Part shown: positions 52,011-60,875 of the stretch, in pieces
How the letters are laid out: every line of letters begins with the position of its first letter
Position numbering within the stretch: position 1 is the first letter of the stretch
NCBI RefSeq assembly: GCF_004143485.2
Contig: NZ_RXOB02000022.1
Location: 62,001-126,000, forward strand
Length of the DNA: 64,000 bases
Source of the DNA: Halorussus amylolyticus
GTDB taxonomy: Archaea; Halobacteriota; Halobacteria; Halobacteriales; Haladaptataceae
Reading direction: 5' to 3'
Program-made: the position numbers and the translations under genes
Notes under the pieces: generated by a model
Database searches by the model: none
Told to the model about the DNA's origin: nothing
Seen by the model: the letters and a program-made list of their open reading frames with translations, nothing else

Positions 52011-52865
52011 TCAGCGTCGTCTGTCGTGCCACGCCGGGAACTCTTCGCGCACGCGCTCGACTCGCCCGAGGTCCGCGTCGGTCGTCACGATGTCGGGGTC
52101 GTCGCCCGTGCTGGCGAGCGCGGTTCCCCACGGGTCGTACACCGTCGAGCGTCCGAGCAGGGTCGCGTCGTCCGCCGACCCCGACCCGTTGATTGCGGCG
52201 ACGAACAACTGATTCTCGACCGCGCGCGCACGCGGCAGGAGTTTCCAGTGTTCGACGCGGGGGTAGGGCCACGCGCTCGGAACCAGAATCAGGTCCGCGC
52301 CCGCCGCCGCGATGTCGCGGTAGAGTTCGGGGAATCGGAGGTCGTAGCACGTCGTCATGCCGACGGTCGCGTTGACCGAACGCTCCGGCGTTCGGTCGCT
52401 CGCCGAGGCTCCCTCGGCGGTGACTTCGAACGCCGCGATGCCGAGGCGCTCGCCCGGAACGAGCATCTGGGCTTCGGCCGACTCGTAGCCGAACAGGTGG
52501 TGTTTGCGGTAGAACGCGAGTCGCGACCCGTCGCGGTCGAACAGGACCGAGGTGTTCGCCAGTCCCTCGTCGGCGGGCGTCGGAACCGACTCGGTCTCGG
52601 CGAGGTCCTCCACGATGCTCCCCGCGAGGACGCCGATGTCGTGTTCGCTGGCGGCGTCGGAAATCGCCGAGAGAGTCGGTCCGTCGATGGGTTCGGCGGC
52701 GCGCTGGTAGGAGCCGAACGCGAAGTAGCCCACGTTGAAGATTTCGGGAAGCGCGACGAGGTCCGCGCCTCGGTCGGCGGCCTCGGCGACGGCATCGACG
52801 GCGCGCTCGCGGTTGGTCTCGACCGCGCCGCTCTCGATTTCGAGTTGGGCGAGCGCGAGTTTCAC
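52011..52865 (-). CDS. nitrilase/carbon-nitrogen hydrolase (omega-amidase type)
   Basis: The 284-residue enzyme hydrolyses an amide or nitrile. The catalytic triad is E41 in ALPEIF, K121 in FYRKHHLF and C173 in TTCYDLRFPE. The starting motif KLALAQLEIESG is typical of deaminated-glutathione amidase or omega-amidase groups. A Ser/Arg/Ala insert (EGASASDRTPERS) lies near residue 155. The last codons overlap by four bases the SRPBCC gene that precedes it on this strand. Confidence 0.88.
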   Translation of the reverse strand: MKLALAQLEIESGAVETNRERAVDAVAEAADRGADLVALPEIFNVGYFAFGSYQRAAEPIDGPTLSAISDAASEHDIGVLAGSIVEDLAETESVPTPADEGLANTSVLFDRDGSRLAFYRKHHLFGYESAEAQMLVPGERLGIAAFEVTAEGASASDRTPERSVNATVGMTTCYDLRFPELYRDIAAAGADLILVPSAWPYPRVEHWKLLPRARAVENQLFVAAINGSGSADDATLLGRSTVYDPWGTALASTGDDPDIVTTDADLGRVERVREEFPAWHDRRR

Positions 52866-53284
52866 GAGAGGCCCTCCGCTTCGAGCGCGTCTTCGAGGTT
52901 GTCGAGTTCCCTGTCGAGATTCTTCTTGAAGTAGCGCTCGATGCCGGGGACTCGGCCCTCGACCACGAACTTGTTCACGAGCTTACTCCCCGTTTCGGTC
53001 TCTCGAATTTCGTGTTCGCCCGTCACCCGAAGCGCCGACGACCGACCCACGAACTTGACGTATCGCGGCGGGTCGCGCGTCACGTCCTCGGTTTCGACCG
53101 GAACGGTCGTGTCGAGAAACGGAATCGGGACCGAGATGTGCCAGATAGAGGTCGTCTCACCGGTTCGCTCGTAGTCGGCGACGACGCTAATCGCGTTAGC
53201 TCGCTTCTCCGGGTCGGAGATGAACTCCCAAACTGTCTCCGGTGGGACCGAAAGCTCGAACGTCCGCTCCACCCGAACTGTCAT
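52862..53284 (-). CDS. SRPBCC/CoxG-like lipid- or ligand-binding protein
   Basis: A 140-residue protein with VRVERTFELSVPPETVWEFI and PRYVKFVGRSSAL, the START/SRPBCC helix-grip fold. It probably binds a hydrophobic ligand. Its end overlaps the nitrilase start by four bases (ATGA), so the two are translationally coupled, although a functional link is not apparent. Confidence 0.82.
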   Translation of the reverse strand: MTVRVERTFELSVPPETVWEFISDPEKRANAISVVADYERTGETTSIWHISVPIPFLDTTVPVETEDVTRDPPRYVKFVGRSSALRVTGEHEIRETETGSKLVNKFVVEGRVPGIERYFKKNLDRELDNLEDALEAEGLS

Positions 53285-53375
53285 ACCTCAATTTCGACCC
53301 GCGATGCCAAAAAGCCGCCGGACCAGTCTCGGAGACGCTGTTCCGATGTCACGTTTCCTCCCGCAATGTCACTTC

Positions 53376-53600
53376 CTATCCCGGCGTCACTTTCCACGTC
53401 GTGGAGCGCGCGCGACCCCACTTCTCGATGTCGACTTCCTCGGCCTTCTCGGCGAGGCGCGGAAGCCTGACGCCGACCTGCTTCGAGGAGAGGCCGAGCT
53501 GCTCGGCGATGTTCTTCGCGCGGAAGTAGCGCTCGCCGCCCGAGACGCTCTCGCGGAGGTACGCGAGGATGCGTCGTTCCTCGTCGGTGTAGTCGGTCAT
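53376..53600 (-). CDS. small winged-helix protein (DUF7123-like)
   Basis: A 74-residue protein consisting of a single helix-turn-helix (EERRILAYLRESVS and AKNIAEQLGLSSKQVGVRLP). The tail ERRSTTWKVTPG-like strand completes a small wing. Similar haloarchaeal proteins are catalogued as DUF7123, from memory. Probably a DNA-binding protein, monocistronic. Confidence 0.75.
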   Translation of the reverse strand: MTDYTDEERRILAYLRESVSGGERYFRAKNIAEQLGLSSKQVGVRLPRLAEKAEEVDIEKWGRARSTTWKVTPG

Positions 53601-53701
53601 CCTGATACGGTAGTAAGGCGTTCGTACCCTTAACGATTTCCCGCGGGAAATCGTTCAGTTCTCTTACTCGTTCGCGGTCGGAGATTCGGTCGGCGGTGTC
53701 C

Positions 53702-53890
53702 CTACCGCCAGTAGAGGTGGACCGCCGAGACCGCGAGCACGCCAGCCACCATCGCGACCGCGAACCCCCACGCGGCGAGTTCGGTTCCCGGCGCGGCGAA
53801 CATCGCCACCGCGGCGACTGTCGCCAGCAGCGTGAACATCGTGGCGAGTCCGATACCCTTGTCCGTCGAAACCGTCCCGTGTTCGGTCAT
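53702..53890 (-). CDS. small two-helix membrane protein (DUF7525-like)
   Basis: A 62-residue protein with two transmembrane helices (GLATMFTLLATVAAVAMFAA and GFAVAMVAGVLAVSAVHLYW). Short haloarchaeal proteins of this pattern are catalogued as DUF7525, from memory. Unknown function. Confidence 0.7.
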   Translation of the reverse strand: MTEHGTVSTDKGIGLATMFTLLATVAAVAMFAAPGTELAAWGFAVAMVAGVLAVSAVHLYWR

Positions 53891-53982
53891 GTCTCGGAGT
53901 TTCGGCGGCCGGAACTTAGTTCATTCTACTCGGTGGCAGGTGCCGATACACTTTAGCCGGTGGCGTGTTGGCACCGAGTACG

Positions 53983-55131
53983 ATGGGAATCCTCAAGTCG
54001 GTCTTACTCGGGAGTAAGCTCAAAATACTGCTGACAGCCGTCCTCGCGCTCGGAATCACCGTCGCCGGGGCGTTCTCGCTCGGCGTCCTCGGCGCGCCGA
54101 GCGTCGGCGGTGTTCAGAACTCCTTCGGCAACGTGACCGACGAGACAACCGAGATAAAGAGCGACCTCGTGGTCAACAATCCGAACCCCGTCGGCGCGAA
54201 CCTCGGGAGCGTGTCGGTGACGTACAACGTGACGATGAACGAGGTCGCGATGGCGAACGGAACGAAGAGGGGCATCTCAATCGGCGCGGGCAACAGCACG
54301 GTCGGATTCAGCACCGAGATGCGAAACGACCGCATCCCGGTGTGGTGGGCCAGTCACGTCCGAAACGGCGAACAGACGACGCTCCGCGTCGATGCCTCGG
54401 TTCGGGAGGGGACGCTCGACCGGACCTTCGACGCACCGCCCATCGAGCGCCAAATCTCGACCGACATCATCTCGCAGTTCAATTCGAGCGAGACCCGCCC
54501 GGTCAACGCGAACCAGCCTCTCGTCTCGGACCCGGTCGCCTACGTCAACGAGACCAGCGCGAACTGGGGCGACGTGACCGACGACGAGACGCCAATCGAG
54601 ATGCGGTTCGAGGTGTACAACGCCAAGACGATGCCGATGGCGATTACCGAAATCGGATACAACATCACGATGAACGACGTGAACGTGGGGAGCGGGACGA
54701 CTGACCGCGAACACGTCATCGAAGGCAAGACGAGCGAGACCGTCGAGGCCGAGACCGCAATCGAAAACGACCGCCTCGACGAGTGGTGGGTCACCCACCT
54801 CGAAAACAATCAGGTGACCGACCTCCGCATCGACTTCTACGCGAAGATAGAAATCGGCGGCGAGACGTTCCGCGTGGACCTCGAAGAGATGTCCTACGAG
54901 AAGACCATCGAGACCGACGTCTTCGGCACGAAGGGCGAGACCGACGCCGAGAGTTCGGTCGATGGAAGCGACGAGACCACCGAAACCGACGACGCCGCCC
55001 CGACCGAGACCACGACCGACGACTCGGAGACGACCGACGAAGCCGACGACTCCGACGAAGGAAGCGACTCCGGCGAAGACACCGCGACCGAGGGCGAGAA
55101 TACGACGACTGAGGACGACGGACTGCTGTGA
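53983..55131 (+). CDS. LEA-type membrane-anchored protein with two WHy domains
   Basis: The 382-residue protein has an N-terminal membrane anchor (LKILLTAVLALGITVAGAF, about 13-31) and two tandem WHy/LEA-14-like domains (about 35-165 and 185-315). The first shows SDLVVNNPNPVGANLGSVSV and NVTMNEVAMANG, the second MRFEVYNAKTMPMAITEIGY. The C-terminal 70 residues are Glu/Thr/Asp/Ser repeats (TTDDSE, DEADDSD), probably disordered. LEA/WHy proteins protect against desiccation and osmotic stress; a role in surface stability is inferred. Start 53983 is the ATG just before the membrane helix. Confidence 0.82.
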   Translation: MGILKSVLLGSKLKILLTAVLALGITVAGAFSLGVLGAPSVGGVQNSFGNVTDETTEIKSDLVVNNPNPVGANLGSVSVTYNVTMNEVAMANGTKRGISIGAGNSTVGFSTEMRNDRIPVWWASHVRNGEQTTLRVDASVREGTLDRTFDAPPIERQISTDIISQFNSSETRPVNANQPLVSDPVAYVNETSANWGDVTDDETPIEMRFEVYNAKTMPMAITEIGYNITMNDVNVGSGTTDREHVIEGKTSETVEAETAIENDRLDEWWVTHLENNQVTDLRIDFYAKIEIGGETFRVDLEEMSYEKTIETDVFGTKGETDAESSVDGSDETTETDDAAPTETTTDDSETTDEADDSDEGSDSGEDTATEGENTTTEDDGLL

Positions 55132-55222
55132 TTCGTCGGCGACGACCCGACTCGAAGTAAGGTTTGCAGTCGCCGGTAGAGTTTTTACCCCGGAGTAGAT
55201 AGGTAGAGGTGTATGACACGGA

Positions 55223-55717
55223 GTGTTCAGGCTCCTGATCGAGTTCTTCTCGGGCGATGAGAACGACGTATCGGTACGACGAGACGGTGAATCGATAGTT
55301 CTGGCGGTCGGCGACCGCGACTACGAACTGACTAGAGACGAGGCCACGGACCTCCAGGAGGCGGTCGGGGCGGCCCTGACCGAGCGCCGGGAGTTCTTCC
55401 GGACCGAGGGCGTCCACCGCGAGGACGGCACCTACGAGGTGTCCCGGCGGGGCGCGGACTCGGCGGGCAACTCGAAGGTGTTCGAGAGCTTCGAGGCGCT
55501 GACCCGGATGTTCGACCGACTCCCCGACGAGTTCACGGCCGACGACGTCGGCCGGACCGGAATCACGGGGTCGCGCCGACACATGCTGGTGCGCCACTTC
55601 GCCGAGCATCCGCAGTTCGACTGCGGCATCTCGCACCGGAATCCCCTGACGGCCGAAAAGACGTGCGAGGAGCGGGCGAGCGACGACGCCGAACTCGTGG
55701 ACGCTATCGCAGATTGA
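55223..55717 (+). CDS. hypothetical haloarchaeal protein (DUF7528-like)
   Basis: A 164-residue protein starting at a GTG with MFRLLIEFFSGDENDVSVRR. The N-terminal 55 residues contain alternating beta-strands and Asp/Glu-rich helices; the later segment VFESFEALTRMFDRLPDEFT is helical, and two Cys (DCGISHR, KTCEER) are near the end. It resembles proteins named DUF7528 in haloarchaea, from memory. There is no known function. Confidence 0.65.
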   Translation: MFRLLIEFFSGDENDVSVRRDGESIVLAVGDRDYELTRDEATDLQEAVGAALTERREFFRTEGVHREDGTYEVSRRGADSAGNSKVFESFEALTRMFDRLPDEFTADDVGRTGITGSRRHMLVRHFAEHPQFDCGISHRNPLTAEKTCEERASDDAELVDAIAD

Positions 55718-55784
55718 GGTTCGGCGTACGCCCTCGCCGCGCGATTTTCGAGAAAAGTCGAGAGAACCACGAGGGACGCGACCG

Positions 55785-56813
55785 CTACTTAATCGTCGTG
55801 TGCTCGCTCTCTTCGTTGAGCGCGAGGTTCGCCGCGATTTCGGCGTTCCGCATGGCGTACTGGGCGGTCTGCTGGAGGCTCACCAGCACCTCACGTACCG
55901 CGAGCAGACTCTCGTTGCTCATCTCGGGCAGGTCGGCCAGAATTTCGCTCTCGCGGTCGCCGATTTCGTGGAACAGCGCCCGGACTTCGAGGGTCATGTC
56001 GTAGTCGCGCTCGACCGCGGCTTGGACCGCCTTCGCGGTAATCTCGTCCACTTGGTCGGTGAACTCCCGAATGCGCCGGAGGACCGCGGCGTCCACGTCG
56101 AGGGTGTGGCCCTCGGATTCGAGCGTGATTTCGGCGATGTCCTCGGCGTTGTCCGCGATGAGTTCGAGGTTCTTCGCGATGGACCGGTAGCCGATGAGCG
56201 GGAAGCCGCTGTCCAAGTCCACGGCGCGCGCGAGCGTGGGGTTCTGGTACGCGGTGAAGATGAGTCTGAGCAGGAGGACGAAAATCTTGTTCGCCTGCCG
56301 CTCGCGGTTGAGCGCGCGCTGGGCGAGGTCGGCGTTGCCGTGTGCGAGCGCCTTCACGGCCTCGCCGCGCATCGTGGACCCGGTGTTTTCGAGGCGTTCG
56401 AGCAGATTGTCGAGGCTGAAGTCCTCGGGGTCCACCGAACACCGGATGGCGATGCTGTCGGGCGTCTCCTCGACCACGCCGAGTCCCATGAGTTGGGTCT
56501 CGGCTTTGTAGACCGCGTTGATGTGGGCGCTGTCGAGGGTGTCCTCGCTCTCGACGTGGATGACCCGCCGCCCGAGGACGTACTGGGCCACGATGGCGCG
56601 CTCGACCGCGTCGGCGTCGAGGTTCTCGGCGTGGATGATGGCCTCGGACTCCTCGGTGTGGGCCGACTCGGGGAGGACCGTCAGCGTCCCCTTCCCGCCC
56701 ATCCGAAGCGAGACCTCGTCACCCTTCTCGACGTTGTTCTCCTTGGCCCACTCCGCCGGAAGCGTCATCGCCAGCGTCGAGGGGCCCAGCCGCTGAACTT
56801 TCCGCGTCTCCAT
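55785..56813 (-). CDS. phoU: phosphate uptake regulator PhoU with AbrB-type N-terminus
   Basis: The 342-residue protein joins an AbrB/SpoVT-like DNA-binding hairpin (RKVQRLGPSTLAMTLPAEWA, about 3-45) to two PhoU helical repeats (about 110-210 and 225-330) with RSIAKNLELIADNAEDIAE and LTHKAA-like helices. Such fusions in haloarchaea are thought to couple phosphate-transport control to transcription. No pst transport genes are in this window. TTAAGG about 30 bp upstream is a possible TATA element. Confidence 0.85.
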   Translation of the reverse strand: METRKVQRLGPSTLAMTLPAEWAKENNVEKGDEVSLRMGGKGTLTVLPESAHTEESEAIIHAENLDADAVERAIVAQYVLGRRVIHVESEDTLDSAHINAVYKAETQLMGLGVVEETPDSIAIRCSVDPEDFSLDNLLERLENTGSTMRGEAVKALAHGNADLAQRALNRERQANKIFVLLLRLIFTAYQNPTLARAVDLDSGFPLIGYRSIAKNLELIADNAEDIAEITLESEGHTLDVDAAVLRRIREFTDQVDEITAKAVQAAVERDYDMTLEVRALFHEIGDRESEILADLPEMSNESLLAVREVLVSLQQTAQYAMRNAEIAANLALNEESEHTTIK

Positions 56814-56879
56814 ACGCGACTAGTTCGCCACCGAGTACCTTAAGCTTCCCTAGATGCCAATTATTGTCCCTTCCTCACT

Positions 56880-58010
56880 CTACACGACCTTCATCATCCG
56901 GCGCTCGAACCGACCGACCCGGACCTTCCGCCACCCGCGGAGCGACTCGTCCGCCTCGTCGTCGCCGGTATCGACCCGGAGAACCCCGATGTCGTCGAGC
57001 TTTCGCTTCGAGGCGACGATTTCGATTTCGGATTCGCGAATCACGGCGGGCGAAATCTGGTCGTTGCCCCGGCCGAACACGAACCCCTGGCCGCCGATGG
57101 GCGACACCACGACGACGTTTCTGTCTCCGAGGTTCGCCAGAATTTCGTCGGCGGTCGCATCCCGGACCAGCACCTCACCGTCTCGCCACACGTCCACGCC
57201 GAGCGGCGACCCCCTGAAGCCGAGCTCGTCCTTTATCGCGCCGACGGTGCCGCCCGGGCCGAGGACGTAGGTCGCCGACGCATCTTCGGCGGTTTCACCG
57301 CCTCCGTCTCGTTGCCTCTCCGAGGCAACGCGCGCGTCGTCGGCGACTCCCGCCGCGAGACTCTCGACGGTCCCGCCGCCGACCTGCTTGCTCGATTGGA
57401 GGTCCTCGGCGACCGGCACCTCGGCGAGTGCCCTGAGTTCGGCCCGGACCTCGCCCTCTCGGTAGGCCGCCTCGTCGATGTCGTTGACTTCGCGGGTCTC
57501 GGTCCGGTCGAAGTCGGCGGCGACTCTGCCCGCGGCCTCGGGCGAAACCGCGAACACCGCCGAGTACACTTTCACTCCCGCTGGAACGCCGAGAATCGGA
57601 ATCTCGGCGTCGAGGTCGTCGAGCGTTTCGGCCACGTCCACCGCCGTTCCGTCGCCGCCGACGAACAGAATCAAGTCGGCGTCGGCCTCGGCGAAGGCTC
57701 GGACCGCCGCGCGGGTGTCCTCGGCGGTCGTCGCCTCGCCCGCGGGCGAGGCGACGACCGCGGGGTCGAACCCGGCCTCGCGGGTCTCGGTCTCGCCCAT
57801 CTCGCCGCCCGCGGTCAGCATTTCGACGTCGAGGTCGCCGCGCGCGCTCGCGCGCTCTGCGAGCGCCGCGAGCGCGGCGACCGCCCGGTCGGGCGCGCGC
57901 GGCTCCGCCCCGCGTTCGCGCGCTTCCTCGACCTTCCCGTCGGTGCCCTTGAGTCCCACTCGGCCGCCCATCCCCGCGATGGGGTTGACTACCACGCCGA
58001 TACGTCGCAT
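56880..58010 (-). CDS. ATP-NAD kinase family protein
   Basis: The 376-residue protein starts RRIGVVVNPIAGMGGRVGLK and contains ADLILFVGGDGTAVDVAE, the GGDG nucleotide-binding motif of the NAD/diacylglycerol kinase superfamily, and a later conserved VYSAVFAVSPEAAG. It is longer than bacterial NadK and has an Arg/Glu insertion (about 230-250), as seen in the archaeal ATP-NAD kinase-like group. Phosphorylation of NAD or a related substrate is likely. It is 66 bp upstream of PhoU on the same strand. Confidence 0.8.
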   Translation of the reverse strand: MRRIGVVVNPIAGMGGRVGLKGTDGKVEEARERGAEPRAPDRAVAALAALAERASARGDLDVEMLTAGGEMGETETREAGFDPAVVASPAGEATTAEDTRAAVRAFAEADADLILFVGGDGTAVDVAETLDDLDAEIPILGVPAGVKVYSAVFAVSPEAAGRVAADFDRTETREVNDIDEAAYREGEVRAELRALAEVPVAEDLQSSKQVGGGTVESLAAGVADDARVASERQRDGGGETAEDASATYVLGPGGTVGAIKDELGFRGSPLGVDVWRDGEVLVRDATADEILANLGDRNVVVVSPIGGQGFVFGRGNDQISPAVIRESEIEIVASKRKLDDIGVLRVDTGDDEADESLRGWRKVRVGRFERRMMKVV

Positions 58011-58089
58011 AACCGTGGCTACGGAAGTCGAGCGCAAAAACCGTCCGGTCCTCCCAAAAAAGTGGTCTCGACGTCAGTCGGGTCTCGGC

Positions 58090-58857
58090 TCAGTACGACG
58101 TCTGACTACCCTGACTCTGCGGCTGAAACTGCTGGCCCTGCGGCTGCTGGGACTGCTGACCCGTCTGACCCTGCGGCTGCTGGGACTGCTGGCCCTGCGA
58201 CTGCTGAGTCATCTCCTGAATGCCCTGCATCCCCTGCTGCTGGCCGCTAATCGAACTCAGGAGCTTGTTGGTCGAATCGACCGCGTAGGTAACCGCCTGT
58301 AGCGTCTCCTGGACGTGGGGCGACTGCTGGTGCTGCTGGAGAATCGGAAGCCCGTGCTGGGCGACCCGAAGGAACGTCTCGGCGACCTCCGGGCCGTTGA
58401 TGGAGTCGCGCGCGATGAGCTTCTCGTTTAGCTCTGCCAACTCCGCGAGGTCGTCGCAGAGTCGAGCGCACTCTGCCATCTGCGGCCCGGACTCGATGCA
58501 CTTGTCGGCGCACCACGACGCGATTTCGACCACGCGGTCGAACGCTTCGAGCGACTCGTTGAGTTCGGGCGTGAGTTCGGATTCGAACTGCTGGCCGACC
58601 TTCTGGTGCGTGGTCTGGTGGGCCGACCCGGTCTGGACCCCTCCCTGTTGGGACTTCATCTGCCCGCCGAACTGCTGGCCTTGCCCGCCGGACTGCTGGC
58701 CCTGCATGCCTTGACCCATCGACTGGGGCTGTTGCTGACCCGACTGGCCCATCTGCGGTTGCTGCTGGCTCATCTGGCCCTGCGGCTGTTGCTGGCTCTG
58801 TCCACCGTACGTCTGCTGGCCGGTGCTTCCCGTGGATTGCTGAGGCTGTTGTGACAT
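58090..58857 (-). CDS. glutamine-rich low-complexity protein with Cys four-helix core (Csp/DUF326-like)
   Basis: The 255-residue protein has Gln/Gly/Pro/Ser repeats at both ends (QQPQGQ, GQQSQQ; about 1-70 and 205-255) and a helical centre. The centre contains ASWCADKCIESG and CARLCDDLAEL, two C-x3-C pairs typical of DUF326/copper storage protein (Csp) helices. In Csp proteins such Cys pairs line a four-helix bundle that binds many copper(I) ions; here only two pairs are seen, so binding capacity would be small. Gln-rich low complexity is unusual in a halophile proteome dominated by Asp/Glu. No signal peptide. Confidence 0.8.
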   Translation of the reverse strand: MSQQPQQSTGSTGQQTYGGQSQQQPQGQMSQQQPQMGQSGQQQPQSMGQGMQGQQSGGQGQQFGGQMKSQQGGVQTGSAHQTTHQKVGQQFESELTPELNESLEAFDRVVEIASWCADKCIESGPQMAECARLCDDLAELAELNEKLIARDSINGPEVAETFLRVAQHGLPILQQHQQSPHVQETLQAVTYAVDSTNKLLSSISGQQQGMQGIQEMTQQSQGQQSQQPQGQTGQQSQQPQGQQFQPQSQGSQTSY

Positions 58858-59218
58858 TGTTCTCTCCTGTCCGCGTAGGCGCATCTTAACCCTCGATGCG
58901 CCCCCCGCGGGCGTCCACCGATTCACCGGAATCGCAGATAAACGGGTCCGACTGTTGGCGACCGTTCACCCGAGCAACGAACTGTTTCCGTCGCGGCCGG
59001 GTGCGTGCGTCGAGTTCACAATCCGCGTCCCGCCCGCGATTTACGCCGACGTTACGTCATCGTTCGCGCGAGCAATATCGGATTTTTCCCGGCGCGATCG
59101 TCGGCGCGCTCGCGAGCGCGAGCGCGCCGACCACGAACGCGGCGAACCGGAACGAACCCGGTCACGGCCGCCGAGGTGCTTGGTAAGCGTTAAGGGAGCG
59201 CCCGCAGAACCCTCGGGC
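58858..59218. promoter_or_regulatory. 361-base divergent gap with a strong hairpin
   Basis: I see no protein gene. A perfect hairpin GTCGGCGCGCTCGC-GAGC-GCGAGCGCGCCGAC (59100-59131) stands out. AT-rich stretches are few. Confidence 0.5.
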
Positions 59219-59329
59219 ATGTTCGTACTCGCAGAATCCGCGTCGATTCCGGCGAACGCGTCGGGAATCGTCGTCAGCGTCGTCGGCATCCTGCTCACGG
59301 TCGCGTGGGTCGCGTACCTCTACCGTTGA
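59219..59329 (+). CDS. 36-residue single-helix membrane protein
   Basis: MFVLAESASIPANASGIVVS is followed by a hydrophobic helix ending WVAYLYR. The length and the Tyr-Leu-Tyr-Arg end, with native codon use, suggest a real small membrane protein; similar sequences seem to occur in other haloarchaea (from memory). It ends nine bases before the convergent CinA-like gene. Confidence 0.55.
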   Translation: MFVLAESASIPANASGIVVSVVGILLTVAWVAYLYR

Positions 59330-59338
59330 ACTGCTCCG

Positions 59339-60031
59339 CTACTGTGAAACGTTCTCGACTCGTTCGCGGAGCCACGCCGCGGCGCGGTCGAGTTCCGCTT
59401 CGTCGGCGCTCTGGAGTTTGACCCGGACGTGGTCGCCCGGGTAGCTCCCGACCGTCACGTCGAATCGCTCGCGTAGCTCCGCGAATCGGCCGACGAGCGC
59501 GCTCTCGGGTTCGTCGGCTTCGACGGTTCTGACGTGCCTGTACTCGCCAGCGAACTCGTCGGCGACGCGCTCGAACATCGCCTTCATCTCGGTCGGGACG
59601 CCCGGAAGGACGTAGATTCCCTCGATGGCGCATCCCGGCGCGACTCCCTCGTCGTTGGGGAGCAGGCGCGCACCCTTCGGGAGGTGAGTCGTGCCGTCCA
59701 CGAGGTCGGCGTGCGAGTAGTCGCTGTGGTCGGCTATCCACGCGACGGCTTCGGGGTGTTCTTCGACCGGAACGCCGACCGCGGCCGCGACTCCCTCCAT
59801 CGTCAGGTCGTCGTGAGTCGGGCCGAGACCGCCCGTGACGAGGACCGCGTCGTACTCCGCGCGAAGTTCGTTGACGGTTCGGGCGATGTCGGTGACTCTG
59901 TCGGGGAGCACCACCACGCGCTCGACGCTCGCGCCGCGCTCGGCGAGGCGCTCGCCGAGCCACGCCGCGTTCGTGTTGACGGTGTCGCCCGCCAGCAGTT
60001 CGTCGCCGACGGTGACGAGGGCTACCTGCAT
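59339..60031 (-). CDS. CinA-like molybdopterin-binding domain protein
   Basis: The 230-residue protein is the MoaB/Mog-like domain of competence/damage-inducible CinA: VALVTVGDELLAGDTVNTNA, the substrate motif TGGLGPTHDDLT and VLPGVPTEMKAMF. It lacks the C-terminal amidohydrolase half of bacterial CinA. Likely a nucleotide- or pterin-binding enzyme (for example FAD/ADP-ribose pyrophosphatase activity reported for CinA-type proteins). It is alone on the minus strand, upstream of the DUF5803 gene. Confidence 0.82.
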   Translation of the reverse strand: MQVALVTVGDELLAGDTVNTNAAWLGERLAERGASVERVVVLPDRVTDIARTVNELRAEYDAVLVTGGLGPTHDDLTMEGVAAAVGVPVEEHPEAVAWIADHSDYSHADLVDGTTHLPKGARLLPNDEGVAPGCAIEGIYVLPGVPTEMKAMFERVADEFAGEYRHVRTVEADEPESALVGRFAELRERFDVTVGSYPGDHVRVKLQSADEAELDRAAAWLRERVENVSQ

Positions 60032-60107
60032 GGGAGGGGGTAGTGGTCGCGAGAGTAAAAAGAGGCGGTTCGGTCAGCTCGGCGAGACGGTTCGGTGACC
60101 GAGCGAC

Positions 60108-60875
60108 CTACCGCATCCCCGGCGGCGGTCCCTTGTCGAACTCGTCGTCGCCGGTATCGACGTTCAGCCCCAGTTCCTCGCGCTCGCGTTCGAGCCGTCG
60201 AATCTGGAGCCGGTAGTACGCCAGTCCGAACAGTCCGACGAAGACCGCGCCGACGATGACGGCGAGGAAAATCGTGCGGTCGCGTTCGAGGTAGTACCGG
60301 ACGGTCACGGTGTCGGCGGTCATGTCCGTCCACGTGATGTGGACGCGGCCGTCGCGCTGGTCGGTGACGTAGTCGCCGGGCCGGACCTGACTCAACAGGA
60401 AGGTCCCGACTCGCATCCCTCGCGGCAGAATCACCTCGTAGGAGCCTTCGACCGGCGCGGGCATGGTGAACGTCTTGCCTCTGTGGGGCGCGGAGTACGC
60501 CAGCTTTCCGTCGTCGCTCGGCGTCCGAATCACCGTCCGCGAGTCCTGTTTCTCGACGTCGAGGCGGTCTGCGGTCACGACCGTCCCGTTCGGATACCGG
60601 AACTGGACCGCCGACACTTCGACCGGGTCTTCCTCGCCGAGTGCGGCGCGCTGGAACGTCCGAATCTCGGAGCGGTTCGAGAGGTCGTAGACGATTCGGT
60701 ACTCGTCGCTGGTGACGTTGATGGTAACGTCGGTCGAGGTGTCCCAGTCGTACTCGGCGTCCTGTGACAACTGCTCGTCGCTGAACTCTCCCGACCCGAA
60801 CATGCCGCCCATACAACCCGCAGAGACCGCGAGCAGGGCGAGCGCCGCGAACCCGAGTAGGAGCCGTCGGTTCAT
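60108..60875 (-). CDS. DUF5803 membrane-anchored lipoprotein
   Basis: A 255-residue protein with a lipoprotein signal (LALLAVSAGC, Cys about residue 21), an extracellular beta domain (about 30-180; RNRSEIRTFQRAALGEED-like strands) and a C-terminal membrane helix (about 205-225) with a charged tail. This matches the DUF5803 family, whose genes commonly follow DUF2110 and tfe in haloarchaea. Overlap of four bases with the DUF2110 gene. Confidence 0.82.
   Translation of the reverse strand: MNRRLLLGFAALALLAVSAGCMGGMFGSGEFSDEQLSQDAEYDWDTSTDVTINVTSDEYRIVYDLSNRSEIRTFQRAALGEEDPVEVSAVQFRYPNGTVVTADRLDVEKQDSRTVIRTPSDDGKLAYSAPHRGKTFTMPAPVEGSYEVILPRGMRVGTFLLSQVRPGDYVTDQRDGRVHITWTDMTADTVTVRYYLERDRTIFLAVIVGAVFVGLFGLAYYRLQIRRLEREREELGLNVDTGDDEFDKGPPPGMR

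Noticed and set aside
59041-59298. 85-residue minus-strand frame in the gap before the 36-residue gene
   Set aside because: Ser/Arg-rich content across the hairpin 59100-59131; no start signal or conserved motif.
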